Positions 24,810-34,250 of a stretch of 64,000 nt of DNA are shown here, one piece after another. The DNA lies in the NCBI RefSeq assembly GCF_018390555.1, contig NZ_JAHBGB010000019.1:300707-364706 (forward strand). Reading direction: 5' to 3'. Position numbers and translations under genes: made by a program. Below the pieces are notes generated by a model, which saw only the letters and a program-made list of their open reading frames with translations, ran no database searches and was not told where the DNA came from. Every line of letters starts with the position of its first letter. Within the stretch, counting starts at the first letter, position 1. Source of the stretch: Ancylobacter oerskovii (GTDB taxonomy: Bacteria > Pseudomonadota > Alphaproteobacteria > Rhizobiales > Xanthobacteraceae).

Positions 24810-26663
24810 ATGGCCGAGACCCATTCCGCGAACGGTTCCGCCAACGGCGCCGCTTCGGCTTCCGCCTATCTGAACGGTGCCTACCCCATCACCGACCACA
24901 CCTATGACGTGGTGGTGGTCGGCGCCGGCGGCGCCGGGCTGCGCGCCGTGGTCGGCTGCTCGGAGGCCGGGCTGCGCACCGCCTGCGTGACCAAGGTGTT
25001 CCCCACCCGCTCGCACACCGTGGCGGCGCAGGGCGGCATCGCCGCCTCGCTCGGCAATATGGGCCCCGACGACTGGCGCTACCACATGTACGACACCGTG
25101 AAGGGGTCGGACTGGCTGGGCGACCAGGACGCCATCGAATATCTCGTGCGCCACGCGCCGGCCGCCGTCTACGAGCTCGAGCACTGGGGCGTGCCGTTCT
25201 CGCGCACCGAGGCCGGCAAGATCTACCAGCGCCCGTTCGGCGGCATGACCATCGACTACGGCAAGAGCCCGGCGCAGCGCACCTGCGCCGCCGCCGACCG
25301 CACCGGCCACGCCATCCTGCACACGCTCTACGGCGCGGCGCTGAAGCACAATGCCGAGTTCTTCATCGAGTATTTCGCCCTCGACCTGATCATGGACGAG
25401 GATGGGCGCTGCCGCGGCCTCGTGGCGCTGAAGATGGACGACGGCACCATCCACCGCTTCCGGGCGCAGACGGTGATCCTCGCCACCGGCGGCTACGGAC
25501 GCGCCTATTTCTCGGCGACCTCCGCCCATACCTGTACGGGGGATGGGAATGCGATGGTTCTCCGCGCGGGCCTGCCGCTGCAGGACATGGAGTTCGTGCA
25601 GTTCCACCCGACCGGCATCTACGGTTCGGGCTGCCTGATCACCGAGGGCGCGCGCGGCGAGGGCGGGTACCTCACCAATGCCGAGGGCGAGCGCTTCATG
25701 GAGCGCTACGCGCCCTCCGCCAAGGACCTCGCCTCGCGCGACGTGGTCTCGCGCTCCATGACCATGGAGATCCGCGAAGGCCGGGGCGTCGGCAAGAACA
25801 AGGACCACATCTTCCTGCACCTCGACCATCTCGACCCGGCGATCCTGCATGAGCGCCTGCCGGGCATCTCCGAGAGCGCCAAGATCTTCGCCGGCGTCGA
25901 CGTGACCAAGGAGCCGATCCCGGTGCTGCCGACCGTGCACTACAACATGGGCGGCATCCCCACCAACTTCCACGGCGAGGTCGTCACAAAGAAGGACGGC
26001 AACCCCGACCATGTGGTGCCCGGCCTGATGGCGGTGGGCGAATGCGCCTGCGTGTCGATCCACGGCGCCAACCGCCTCGGCTCCAACTCGCTGACCGACC
26101 TGGTGGTGTTCGGCCGCGCCGCCGCGCTGCGCTGCGCCGACATCCTCACCCCCGGCGACAAGCAGCGGGAACTGCCGGCCAATTCCGCCGAGCTCGCGCT
26201 GTCGCGGCTCGACCATTTCCGCAACGCCTCGGGCTCGACCCCGACGGCGGAGCTGCGCCTTTCCATGCAGAAGGTGATGCAGAACAACTGCGCGGTCTAC
26301 CGCACCGGCGAGGTGCTGCAGGAAGGCCGCAAGCTGATCGCCGACGTGTTCGCCGGCACCGACGACATCGAGGTCACCGACCGCTCGCTGGTGTGGAACT
26401 CCGATCTCATCGAGACGCTGGAGTACGACAACCTCATCTGCCTCGCCTCGGTGACGATGGAGAGCGCGGCGGCGCGGACGGAAAGCCGCGGCGCCCATGC
26501 CCGCGAGGATTTCCCGGAGCGCGACGACGCGCATTGGATGAAGCACACGCTGGCCTTCGTCGATTTCGATACGCGCTCGGTGTCGCTCGACGACCGGCCG
26601 GTGCACACCTACACGCTGTCCAACGACATCCAGTACATCGAGCCGCGCAAGCGGGTTTACTGA
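24810..26663 (+). CDS. sdhA: Succinate dehydrogenase flavoprotein subunit
   Basis: A 617-residue catalytic subunit of complex II that oxidises succinate to fumarate with covalently bound FAD. The dinucleotide fold is [13 protein letters not shown] (about residues 32-44). The FAD-attachment His is in [12 protein letters not shown]. The active-site segment is [22 protein letters not shown], with further residues in [13 protein letters not shown], and [10 protein letters not shown] and [24 protein letters not shown] follow. The length is normal. It acts on the cytoplasmic face, docked on SdhB and feeding the citric acid cycle and the respiratory chain. Confidence 0.97.
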   Translation: MAETHSANGSANGAASASAYLNGAYPITDHTYDVVVVGAGGAGLRAVVGCSEAGLRTACVTKVFPTRSHTVAAQGGIAASLGNMGPDDWRYHMYDTVKGSDWLGDQDAIEYLVRHAPAAVYELEHWGVPFSRTEAGKIYQRPFGGMTIDYGKSPAQRTCAAADRTGHAILHTLYGAALKHNAEFFIEYFALDLIMDEDGRCRGLVALKMDDGTIHRFRAQTVILATGGYGRAYFSATSAHTCTGDGNAMVLRAGLPLQDMEFVQFHPTGIYGSGCLITEGARGEGGYLTNAEGERFMERYAPSAKDLASRDVVSRSMTMEIREGRGVGKNKDHIFLHLDHLDPAILHERLPGISESAKIFAGVDVTKEPIPVLPTVHYNMGGIPTNFHGEVVTKKDGNPDHVVPGLMAVGECACVSIHGANRLGSNSLTDLVVFGRAAALRCADILTPGDKQRELPANSAELALSRLDHFRNASGSTPTAELRLSMQKVMQNNCAVYRTGEVLQEGRKLIADVFAGTDDIEVTDRSLVWNSDLIETLEYDNLICLASVTMESAAARTESRGAHAREDFPERDDAHWMKHTLAFVDFDTRSVSLDDRPVHTYTLSNDIQYIEPRKRVY

Positions 26664-26741
26664 GCCAGCCCGCGGCCGCGGCCGCGCGGGATTACCGACA
26701 GGCCTGCGGCATCGGCCGCAGGAAGGGGATGAAGGCCGAAC

Positions 26742-27524
26742 ATGGTCCAGCTCACGCTTCCGAAGAACTCGCAGCTCGTCGACGGCAAGGTGTGGCCGAA
26801 GCCGGAAGGCTCCAACCGGCTGACCGAATACCGAATCTATCGCTGGAACCCGGATGACGGGAAGAACCCGCATGTCGACACCTATTATGTCGACCGCGAC
26901 GATTGCGGGCCGATGGTTCTCGACGGCCTGATCTACATCAAGAACAAGATCGACCCGACGCTGACCTTCCGCCGCTCCTGCCGCGAGGGCATCTGCGGCT
27001 CCTGCGCGATGAACATCGACGGCACCAACACGCTGGCCTGCCTGAAGAGCATGGACGACGTGACGGCGAAGTCGGTGAACATCTACCCGCTGCCGCACAT
27101 GCCGGTGGTGAAGGACCTGGTGCCGGACCTCACCCAGTTCTACGCCCAGCACGCCTCAGTGGAGCCGTGGCTGCACACCAAGACCCCGGCGCCGGAAAAG
27201 GAATGGCCGCAGGGTCGGCAGGACCGCGAGAAGCTCGACGGGCTCTATGAGTGCATCCTGTGCGCCTGCTGCTCGACCTCCTGCCCGAGCTACTGGTGGA
27301 ATGGCGACCGCTATCTCGGCCCGGCGGCGCTGCTGCAGGCCTATCGCTGGCTGATCGACTCACGCGACGAGGCGACCGGCGAGCGGCTCGACGACCTTGA
27401 GGACCCGTTCCGGCTCTATCGCTGCCACACCATCATGAACTGCGCCAAGGCCTGCCCGAAGGGGCTGAACCCGGCCAAGGCGATCGCCGAGATCAAGAAG
27501 ATGATGGTGGCCCGCCAGTTCTGA
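26742..27524 (+). CDS. sdhB: Succinate dehydrogenase iron-sulfur subunit
   Basis: A 260-residue subunit passing electrons from FAD to quinone through three Fe-S clusters. The 2Fe-2S ligands are in [22 protein letters not shown]. The 4Fe-4S and 3Fe-4S ligands are in [16 protein letters not shown] and [17 protein letters not shown]. It follows sdhA by 78 bp, with an intervening G+C-rich segment, and closes the operon before a strong intrinsic terminator. Confidence 0.97.
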   Translation: MVQLTLPKNSQLVDGKVWPKPEGSNRLTEYRIYRWNPDDGKNPHVDTYYVDRDDCGPMVLDGLIYIKNKIDPTLTFRRSCREGICGSCAMNIDGTNTLACLKSMDDVTAKSVNIYPLPHMPVVKDLVPDLTQFYAQHASVEPWLHTKTPAPEKEWPQGRQDREKLDGLYECILCACCSTSCPSYWWNGDRYLGPAALLQAYRWLIDSRDEATGERLDDLEDPFRLYRCHTIMNCAKACPKGLNPAKAIAEIKKMMVARQF

Positions 27525-27552
27525 CGGCGGCTCTTCTTCTTCCGACGCGTCG

Positions 27553-27584
27553 ACATGGCCGGGACGAACCCGGCCATGTTTTTT
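27553..27584 (+). terminator. Rho-independent terminator after sdhB
   Basis: An 11-bp perfect stem ACATGGCCGGG / CCCGGCCATGT with loop ACGAA is followed by six T residues. It starts 29 bp after the sdhB stop. Confidence 0.9.
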
Positions 27585-27591
27585 GGTTCAG

Positions 27592-27616
27592 CATGGCCGG
27601 GCTCGTCCCGGCCATG
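27592..27616. repeat. Second CATGGCCGGG palindrome
   Basis: CATGGCCGGG / CCCGGCCATG (10-bp stem, loop CTCGT) repeats the core of the adjacent terminator but lacks a T tract. The two hairpins share the stem sequence and differ in the loop, which suggests a duplicated mobile palindrome rather than a simple terminator. Confidence 0.65.
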
Positions 27617-27758
27617 TGCGTTTCCGGGGACCTTTGTGCGCGGGGGACGTCGTGGATGCCTGGCCCAAGGCCGGTCATGACGATGCTTTCGTTGTCGAGG
27701 TCGACGGGACGGCAGCTCCGTTTTCCGGGGGAAGGGCTTCGTTTCGGGGAGCGTCCTC

Positions 27759-27879
27759 GCCCCTCACCCGGCGCTGCGCGCCGACCTCTCCCCAACGGGG
27801 AGAGGTTTGGAAAGGGGTCGTGGCGTCTGCCGAGTGTCGTTCCCTCTTCCCGTCGGGAAGAGGGATGGGGTGAGGGGCC
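27759..27879. repeat. Inverted pair of the G+C-rich intergenic repeat (copies C and D)
   Basis: Copy C (27759-27806) reads GCCCCTCACCC, a short insert, then the stem ACCTCTCCCC / GGGGAGAGGT. Copy D (27842-27879) is the same element in the opposite orientation, with stem CCCTCTTCCC / GGGAAGAGGG followed by ATGGGGTGAGGGGCC. The pair is arranged like a bacterial interspersed mosaic element. With the sdhB terminator and the CATGGCCGGG hairpin, it accounts for most of the 404-bp gap before gluQ. No ORF is convincing here. Confidence 0.7.
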
Positions 27880-27928
27880 TTTGCCGGCCCTCTCGCCTCG
27901 CGCGGGGCTCCTGGCGTAGACATGGTCA

Positions 27929-28831
27929 ATGTCCCGCCCCGATCCCCGCCCCGTCTTCCGCTTCGCGCCGAGCCCGAACGGGCTGCTGCATCTCGGCCAT
28001 GCGCGTTCGGCGCTGCTCAATGCCGAGATGGCGCGGGCGGCCGGCGGGCGGTTTCTCCTGCGCATCGAGGACATCGACGCCACGCGCTGCCGGCCGGACT
28101 ACGAGGCGGCGATCCACGAGGATCTCCGCTGGCTCGGGCTCGACTGGGAGCGGCCGGTGCGCCGGCAGTCCGAGCACATGGACGCCTATCGCGCTGCGCT
28201 GGAGCGGCTGGAGGCGATGGGGCTCGTCTATGCGAGCTTCGAGAGCCGCGCCGAGATCCGCCGGGACGTGGCGGCGCGGCCGGGCTGGCCCGTCGATCCC
28301 GACGGGGCGCCGCTGTTCCCGTTCAACCGCGCGGCCATGAGTGACGAGGAGCGCCGCACCCGGCAGGCGGCGGGCGAACCCTATGCGCTCCGGCTCGACA
28401 TGGCGCGGGCGGTGGCCGTGGCCGGAGAGGGGCTGAGCTGGCGGGAACTGGCGCCTCGCCCCGCGACGCCGCCATCGGGGGGGCGGGATGAAGACGGGGC
28501 GGCGCCGGTGACGGCCGATCCGGCGGCCTGGGGCGATGTCGTCATCGCCCGCAAGGAGACGCCGACCAGCTATCATCTCTCGGTGGTGGTCGACGATGCC
28601 GCGCAGGGCGTGACCCATGTGGTGCGCGGCGCCGACCTCAAGGCGGCGACCTCGGTGCATAGGCTGCTGCAGCGGCTGCTCGGCCTGCCCGAGCCGCTTT
28701 ATCACCATCACCCGCTGGTGCTGGACGGCGAGGGGCGCAAGCTCTCCAAGTCGATCGGCTCGGAAAGCCTGCGGGACCTGCGGGCGCGAGGGGTGAGCGC
28801 GGAAGCGGTGCGGGGCCTGGCGCTCGGCTGA
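27929..28831 (+). CDS. gluQ: Glutamyl-Q tRNA(Asp) synthetase
   Basis: A 300-residue truncated glutamyl-tRNA synthetase paralogue that attaches Glu to queuosine in tRNA-Asp. FRFAPSPNGLLHLGHARSALLN carries the HIGH-type motif (HLGH). LRIEDIDATRC follows, and the KMSKS-type motif is RKLSKSIGS near residue 272. The anticodon-binding domain of full GluRS is absent, which separates it from GltX. The zinc-type residues are partly replaced, since few Cys are present in the acceptor-binding insert. The gene appears monocistronic. Confidence 0.93.
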   Translation: MSRPDPRPVFRFAPSPNGLLHLGHARSALLNAEMARAAGGRFLLRIEDIDATRCRPDYEAAIHEDLRWLGLDWERPVRRQSEHMDAYRAALERLEAMGLVYASFESRAEIRRDVAARPGWPVDPDGAPLFPFNRAAMSDEERRTRQAAGEPYALRLDMARAVAVAGEGLSWRELAPRPATPPSGGRDEDGAAPVTADPAAWGDVVIARKETPTSYHLSVVVDDAAQGVTHVVRGADLKAATSVHRLLQRLLGLPEPLYHHHPLVLDGEGRKLSKSIGSESLRDLRARGVSAEAVRGLALG

Positions 28832-28963
28832 GCCATGCGGGATTCGCGACGAGGGCAAGGGCTCGTCCGGGGGCGACGCGTCGGGCGTCGCGCTGCGTCA
28901 AGCCGGTGTCATGAGCGCCGATTATCCCTTCGCCGTTGCTTGCCGGAGGGAAGGGAACCCCTG

Positions 28964-30208
28964 ATGCTGCGCCTCATGTCGATCCGCCTGCCGCTTGCCG
29001 CGCTGGCGCTCTCGCTCTCCCTCGCGCCGGTGGCGGCGCAGGAGGTTAGCCGGCTCGCGGATGTCGGTCCGCGTCCGTTCCATCTCGTTGACACGATGAA
29101 GGACGGTCCGCTGAAGGATCAGCTGGCGCAGTGCAAGGGCCCCTTCACCACCAGGAATTTCTCGATCTCGCATCGCGGCGCGCCGCTGCAGTTCCCCGAG
29201 CACACCCGCGAGGGCTATCTCGCCGCCGCCCAGATGGGCGCCGGCGTCATCGAATGCGACGTCGCCTTCACCAAGGACCGCCAGCTGGTGTGTCGCCACG
29301 CCCAGTGCGACCTGCACACCACCACCGATATCCTCACCCGGCCCGAGCTCGCCTCGAAGTGCTCGCAGGGCTTCGAGCCGGCCGATCCGGCCACCGGCCG
29401 CAAGGCCAGCGCCAAGTGCTGCACCAGCGACCTGACGCTCGCCGAGTTCAAGACGCTGAAGCCGAAGATGGACGCCGGCAACCCCGCTGCCACGACCGTC
29501 GCCGACTACATGAACTCCACGCCGCGCTGGCGCACCGATCTCTATGTCGACCGCGCGACGCTGATGTCGCACAAGGAATATATCGAGCTGGTGAAGTCGC
29601 TCGGCCTGAAGTTCACCCCGGAACTGAAGGCGCCCGAGGTGAAGATGCCGTTCGACGGCGACTACACCCAGCAGGCCTACGCCCAGCAGCTGATCGACGA
29701 ATACAAGGCGGCCGGCATCGACCCCAAGGATGTCTATGCCCAGTCCTTCCAGCTCGAGGACGTGCTCTACTGGCTGAAGAACGCCCCGGACTTCGGCGCG
29801 CAGGCTGTTTATCTCGACGGCCGCGACGAGACCGACACCGGCTTCGACAACATGAAGGCGGAGACGTGGAAGCCCTCCATGAAGGAGCTGGCCGACAAGG
29901 GGGTGAAGATCCTCGCCCCGCCGCTGTGGATGCTGGTGACCGCCAAGGACGGCAAGATCGTGCCCTCGCTCTATGCCGAGGAGGCCAAGAAGGCCGGGCT
30001 GGGGCTGATCTCCTGGTCGCTGGAGCGCTCCGGTCCGCTGAAGGATGGCGGCGGCTATTACTACCAGTCGGTGAAGCCGGTGATCGACCGCGACGGCGAC
30101 ACGCTGGCGCTGCTCGACGTGCTGGCCCGCGACATCGGCGTGATCGGCGTGTTCTCCGACTGGCCGGCGACCACCACCTTCTATGCCAACTGCATGAAGC
30201 TGAACTGA
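28964..30208 (+). CDS. Periplasmic glycerophosphodiester phosphodiesterase family protein
   Basis: A 414-residue exported hydrolase. A Sec signal covers residues 1-27 (cleavage VAAQ-EV). The GDPD start is [40 protein letters not shown], with the catalytic His-Arg and the metal-binding Glu/Asp pair. [17 protein letters not shown] has the second His. The central insert with six Cys (KCSQGF, KCCTSD and others) is unusual against short GDPDs, but occurs in larger secreted members. The ATG at 28964 is preceded by a GGAGGGAAGG ribosome site. It likely releases glycerol-3-phosphate from phospholipid head groups. Confidence 0.88.
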   Translation: MLRLMSIRLPLAALALSLSLAPVAAQEVSRLADVGPRPFHLVDTMKDGPLKDQLAQCKGPFTTRNFSISHRGAPLQFPEHTREGYLAAAQMGAGVIECDVAFTKDRQLVCRHAQCDLHTTTDILTRPELASKCSQGFEPADPATGRKASAKCCTSDLTLAEFKTLKPKMDAGNPAATTVADYMNSTPRWRTDLYVDRATLMSHKEYIELVKSLGLKFTPELKAPEVKMPFDGDYTQQAYAQQLIDEYKAAGIDPKDVYAQSFQLEDVLYWLKNAPDFGAQAVYLDGRDETDTGFDNMKAETWKPSMKELADKGVKILAPPLWMLVTAKDGKIVPSLYAEEAKKAGLGLISWSLERSGPLKDGGGYYYQSVKPVIDRDGDTLALLDVLARDIGVIGVFSDWPATTTFYANCMKLN

Positions 30209-30230
30209 GCGGACCCGCTGCCGGTCGTTG

Positions 30231-30338
30231 CTCTCCCGGCTGGGGGGAGATGGCCGGCAAAGCGGGAGGTGAGGGCGCTCGCGACTGGGAAGCGGGGAGG
30301 CCCCTCACCCCACCCCTCTCCCCAACGGGGAGAGGGAG
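30231..30338. repeat. G+C-rich intergenic repeat, copy B
   Basis: GGCCCCTCACCCCACCC and the stem CCCTCTCCCC / GGGGAGAGGG (30314-30323 and 30327-30336, loop AAC) match copy A at 18.9 kb over about 40 bp (30299-30338). A worn hairpin, CTCTCCC / GGGGAGA, at 30231-30250 looks like a decayed copy. It lies between converging genes and could terminate either one. Confidence 0.75.
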
Positions 30339-30460
30339 CCGCCCGGATTGCGGGCGTTCGACGGCGTGATGGCGGTTCGGGGGCTCTCTCCCGACGGGAG
30401 CGGGGCTGACCGGCCCGCACCGGGAGCGGCCTCTCCGGGGACATCGGCCGGTGTCCCGGC

Positions 30461-31417
30461 TCAGTTCACGCCGAGGATCAGGAACCACGCCGAGACGGTG
30501 AACAGGCTGAGCGCGGTGGACAGCGACACCGCGCTCGCCGAGGCGGTGACGCCGACGCGGTAGCGCTGGGCCAGCAGATAGGCGTTGATGCCCGAGGGCA
30601 TCGCCGCGAACACCACCGCGACATCGGCCCACACCTTCGGCATCGGCAGCACCTGCACCAGCCCGAACACCAGCGCCGGATGCACCACCAGCTTCAGCGC
30701 GGTGATCATCGCCGCCGGGGCGAGGTCGCCGCGGATCGGGTAGCGATGCAGGGCGAGGCCGAGCGAGACCAGCGCGCAGGGCGAGGCGGAGGCGGCCAGC
30801 ATGTCGAGGGTCTGCTTCAGGAGGCCGTCCGGCGCGTAGCCGATCACCTTGGCGATGCCGCCGGCATAGATGCCGAGCAGGATCGGGTTGTAGGCGAGCT
30901 GGCGGCCGAGCTTCTTCAGCCCGGCGAGCGACAGGCCGGAGGCGGCGCCCTCGGTGAGCACCGTGGCCACCACCATCATCACCGGCAGATGGATGGCGAT
31001 GAGCAGGAACAGCGGCACCGCTCCCTCCGGCCCGAAGGCGGTGAGGATGAGCGGCACGCCGACGAACACCGTATTGGCCTGGCCGGAGGTGAAGCCCTGG
31101 ATCACCGCCTCGGTATGGTCGCGGCCGAACAGTTTTCGCGCCGCGAGCATGCCGAGCGCGAACACCGTGAAGGCGCCGGTGAAATAGGCGATCCAGTAGC
31201 CCCAGGGCTGGCCCTCGGCCGGCAGTTCCGCCTCGGCCAGCGTCTTGAAGATCAGCACCGGCACGGCCAGCCCGAATACATATTCGGACAGGCCCTCCGC
31301 CGCCTTCTCGCGCAGCAGGCCGCCGCGGCTCGCCACATAGCCGAGGCCGATCAGCCCGAAGACCGGGGCCACGAGGAAGGCGATGCCCGCGAGCTGGGCG
31401 CCGAGCTGCGCGAGCAT
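30461..31417 (-). CDS. AEC-family transporter (auxin efflux carrier fold)
   Basis: A 318-residue inner-membrane carrier with about 10 helices in two inverted halves. GLIGLGYVASRGGLLREKAAEGLSEYVFGLAVPVLIF and the second-half AASASPCALVSLGLALHRYP are characteristic. QANTVFVGVPLILTAFGPEG and NPILLGIYAGG lie in the transport core. Family members move organic acids such as malate or malonate. It starts 7 bp after the small gene at 31425, so the two are probably co-transcribed. Confidence 0.88.
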   Translation of the reverse strand: MLAQLGAQLAGIAFLVAPVFGLIGLGYVASRGGLLREKAAEGLSEYVFGLAVPVLIFKTLAEAELPAEGQPWGYWIAYFTGAFTVFALGMLAARKLFGRDHTEAVIQGFTSGQANTVFVGVPLILTAFGPEGAVPLFLLIAIHLPVMMVVATVLTEGAASGLSLAGLKKLGRQLAYNPILLGIYAGGIAKVIGYAPDGLLKQTLDMLAASASPCALVSLGLALHRYPIRGDLAPAAMITALKLVVHPALVFGLVQVLPMPKVWADVAVVFAAMPSGINAYLLAQRYRVGVTASASAVSLSTALSLFTVSAWFLILGVN

Positions 31418-31424
31418 GAAAGCC

Positions 31425-31745
31425 TCAGGCTGCCGCTTCCGATGCGGCGGGGGAGACGGCGGTGGAGACCAGATGCGAGGCGCGCACCGGCACCATCACA
31501 TCGATGCGCGACCACAGCCGCTCGGCGACCTCGACCGGGGCGGTGAAGGCGATCTCGGCCCGCAGCAGGCCGAGATCGGCCATGTCGACGGCACCGTCGG
31601 CCGGACCGTCCATGCGCACGCGGGTGGGCTGGACGTCATGCACGGCGAAGGGCTCGAGCAGGCGGAGCATGAGATTGGGGTGGGCATCGGCCTCGACCAC
31701 GAGGCGATGGCGCAGGAGACCGTGACTGAGGGTATGGGCGGTCAT
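31425..31745 (-). CDS. Small protein with possible ACT-like fold
   Basis: I do not recognise a named family for this 106-residue protein. The order of segments HRLVVEAD, PNLMLRLLEPFAVHDVQPTRVRM, LLRAEIAFTAPVEVAERLWSRIDVMVPVRASHLV suggests a beta-alpha-beta-beta-alpha-beta arrangement as in ACT domains, which sense amino acids. It has no signal peptide or membrane segment. It lies directly upstream of the AEC transporter gene and may regulate or accompany it. The fold is an inference from hydrophobic spacing. Confidence 0.6.
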   Translation of the reverse strand: MTAHTLSHGLLRHRLVVEADAHPNLMLRLLEPFAVHDVQPTRVRMDGPADGAVDMADLGLLRAEIAFTAPVEVAERLWSRIDVMVPVRASHLVSTAVSPAASEAAA

Positions 31746-31791
31746 CGGAAGGAATCCACGAATGACGAGGGAAGGGCAGGCGCGTCAGCTC

Positions 31792-31850
31792 TCCCGGCCG
31801 ATGAAATCGGCAAGCGAGCTCAGAGGTCCCGGCCGATGAAATCGGCCGGG
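31792..31850. repeat. Direct repeat with perfect hairpin upstream of the small gene
   Basis: TCCCGGCCGATGAAATCGG occurs at 31792-31810 and again at 31827-31845, 35 bp apart. The second copy completes a perfect 10-bp stem CCCGGCCGAT / ATCGGCCGGG around GAA (31828-31850). It sits in the 240-bp gap between priA's 3' end and the small gene, which otherwise shows no gene. Confidence 0.6.
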
Positions 31851-31985
31851 CGACGAATTCGCCGTCCCGCGCGGATGCGCTTGCTCGTCACCATAGTCGT
31901 CATGGCCGGCAAGCTAGGCGGCCGGCGCGCGCTCGTCAATATGACGTAGGTATGTGCTGCGGCATGCCGTGGCGGCCGGCGGGGC

Positions 31986-34199
31986 TCACAGGAAGCTCTG
32001 CGGGTCGATGTCGATCTCCACCTTCACATTGCCGCGCGGGCGCGGGGCCTTCGCCATCCAGTCGCGCACATAGGCGGAGAGGTCGAAGCCGCGGGGAGCG
32101 CGCGCCAGCAGCCGCAGGCGGTGGCGCCCGCGCAGCAGCGCGATCGGCGCCTCCGCCGGGCCGAGGATTCGCACGCCCTCGACGATGGGCGCGGAGGCGG
32201 CCAGCGCCTGGGCGTGGCGCTGCGCCTCGTGCGCCTCGTTCGCCGAGACCACGAGGCCGCAGAAGCGGGCGAAGGGCGGCAGATGCGCTTCCTCGCGCAC
32301 ACCGATCTCGCGGTCGTAGAAGGCGGCGCGGTCGCCGGCGATCAGCGCCTGCATCACCGGATGCTCGGGCATGAAGGTCTGCAGGAAGGCGCGGCCCTCC
32401 AGCTTGTGGCGTCCGGCGCGTCCGGCCACCTGGTGCAGCAGCTGGAAGGTGCGCTCCGCCGCGCGGGGGTCTCCGTGCCCCAACCCGACATCGGCGTCGA
32501 CGACGCCGACCAGCGCGAGGCCGGGGAAATTGTGGCCCTTGGCCACCAGCTGGGTGCCGACCACGACGTCCACCTCGCCATCCTCGATGGCCTTCAGTTC
32601 GGCGCGCAGCCGCTCGACGCCGCCGGCGAGATCGGAGGACAGCACCTGGATGCGGGCCGCCGGCATGAGCGCCTGGATCTCCTCATGCAGCCGCTCGACC
32701 CCCGGGCCGCAGGGGATGAGGCTGTTGGGCTCGTGGCAGGAGGGGCAGGCCTCCGGCACCGGGGTGGCGTAGCCGCATTGGTGGCATTCGAGCCGGCGGC
32801 GGAAGCGGTGCTCGACCAGCCAGGAGGAGCAGGAGGGGCAGCGGATGCGGTGGCCGCAGGTGCGGCACAGAGTGAGCGGCGCGTAGCCGCGGCGATTGAG
32901 GAACAGCAGCGCCTGCCCGCCTTCCTCGACGGTGCGGGTGATGTCCTCGACCAGCGAGGGGGCGATCCAGCGGCCCTTGGGCGGCCCCTGCCGGCGCATG
33001 TCGATGGGCTCGAGGCGCGGCACCTTGGTGCCGGCGAAGCGCTCGGGCAGCGCGAGGCGGAGATAGCGGCCCCGGCGGGCATTCACCTCGGTCTCGATGG
33101 AGGGCGTCGCCGAGGCGAGCACCACCGGCGCCCCGGCAAGGCGGGCCCGCACCACCGCCATGTCGCGGGCATGGTAGCGCACGCCGTCCTCCTGCTTGTA
33201 GGCGGCGTCGTGCTCCTCGTCGACGATGACGAGGCCGAGGTCGGCAAACGGCAGGAACAGCGCCGAGCGGGCGCCGGCCACCACGCTCACCTCACCGGAG
33301 GCGACGCCGGCGAAGACGCGGCCCCGGCGCTTGGTGCCGACCGCCGAATGCCATTGCGCCGGGGCGACGCCGAAGCGCTTGGCGAAGCGATCGAGGAAGG
33401 CCTGGGTGAGGGCGATTTCCGGCATCAGGATCAGCACCTGCCGGCGATCGCGGATCGCCTGCGCCACCGCCTCGAAATAGGTCTCGGTCTTGCCGGAGCC
33501 GGTGACGCCGTCGAGCAGGTGCACGCGGAATTCGTGCGCCGCCACCGCCTCGCGCAGCACGTCCGCCGCCGCCTTCTGGCCCGGCAGCAGTTCCGGCACC
33601 GCATGGTCCGGGTCCGGGGGCTCGGCGGCGGGCTCGGGTGGCAGGGTGACGGTCTCCAGCACGCCGTCGTCGATGAGGCCGTCGACCACCGAGGGCGAGA
33701 CCCCGGCCTCGCGGGCGGCATCGCCCTTGGGGCGCAGGAAGCCGTCCGCCAGCGCCTCGATGACCTTTTCGCGCGCGCTGGTGCGGCGTTCCGGGCGCTT
33801 GTCGGTGAGCCGCACGCCGACGCGCTCGCGCTGCGGGCCGGCCGCCTCGTCATGGCGGAGCGCGAGGCGCAGCACCATGCCGGGCGGGGTGACGGTGTAT
33901 TCCGCCATCCACTCGATGAAGGCGATCATCTGGGCCGACAGCGGCGGGGCGGCATATTTGCGGATGACCGGCTTCAGCTTGCCCGGATCGACCGGCTTTT
34001 GCGGCGCGGCGGGATCGCGCGGCCAGACGCAGCCGAGGATGTTGCGGGTGCCGAGCGGCACCACCACCACGTCGCCGGGGGCGAGCTCCATGCCCTCCGG
34101 CACGCGATAGGAATAGGCGGCGCCGAGGGCGACGGGCAGCAGCACGTCGACGGTCAACGGCGCCTCGGCGGGCAGGAGGGCGGGAATCGGAGCTTTCAT
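31986..34199 (-). CDS. priA: Primosomal protein N' (replication restart helicase PriA)
   Basis: A 737-residue DNA helicase that reloads the replisome at stalled forks. The N-terminal 3'-DNA-binding domain starts at VDVLLPVALGAAYSYRVPEG. Walker A is GVTGSGKTE near residue 235 and the DEEH box is in IVDEEHDAAYKQ. Zinc-binding cysteines are in CRTCGHRIRCPSC, CHQCGY and CPSCHEPNSLIPCGPG. GTQLVAKGHNFPGLALVGVVDAD and the QxxGRAGR-type motif QVAGRAGR follow. It is divergent from xerC, a pairing common in this order. Confidence 0.96.
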   Translation of the reverse strand: MKAPIPALLPAEAPLTVDVLLPVALGAAYSYRVPEGMELAPGDVVVVPLGTRNILGCVWPRDPAAPQKPVDPGKLKPVIRKYAAPPLSAQMIAFIEWMAEYTVTPPGMVLRLALRHDEAAGPQRERVGVRLTDKRPERRTSAREKVIEALADGFLRPKGDAAREAGVSPSVVDGLIDDGVLETVTLPPEPAAEPPDPDHAVPELLPGQKAAADVLREAVAAHEFRVHLLDGVTGSGKTETYFEAVAQAIRDRRQVLILMPEIALTQAFLDRFAKRFGVAPAQWHSAVGTKRRGRVFAGVASGEVSVVAGARSALFLPFADLGLVIVDEEHDAAYKQEDGVRYHARDMAVVRARLAGAPVVLASATPSIETEVNARRGRYLRLALPERFAGTKVPRLEPIDMRRQGPPKGRWIAPSLVEDITRTVEEGGQALLFLNRRGYAPLTLCRTCGHRIRCPSCSSWLVEHRFRRRLECHQCGYATPVPEACPSCHEPNSLIPCGPGVERLHEEIQALMPAARIQVLSSDLAGGVERLRAELKAIEDGEVDVVVGTQLVAKGHNFPGLALVGVVDADVGLGHGDPRAAERTFQLLHQVAGRAGRHKLEGRAFLQTFMPEHPVMQALIAGDRAAFYDREIGVREEAHLPPFARFCGLVVSANEAHEAQRHAQALAASAPIVEGVRILGPAEAPIALLRGRHRLRLLARAPRGFDLSAYVRDWMAKAPRPRGNVKVEIDIDPQSFL

Positions 34200-34250
34200 T
34201 AAGCCACATATGGCATGTTTGCCGCCTCAGGCGAGGAGGAACCGCGCTTC

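Noticed and set aside
27525..27928. Several short ORFs in the sdhB-gluQ gap
   Set aside because: They run through terminator and repeat palindromes and lack ribosome sites or conserved sequence.
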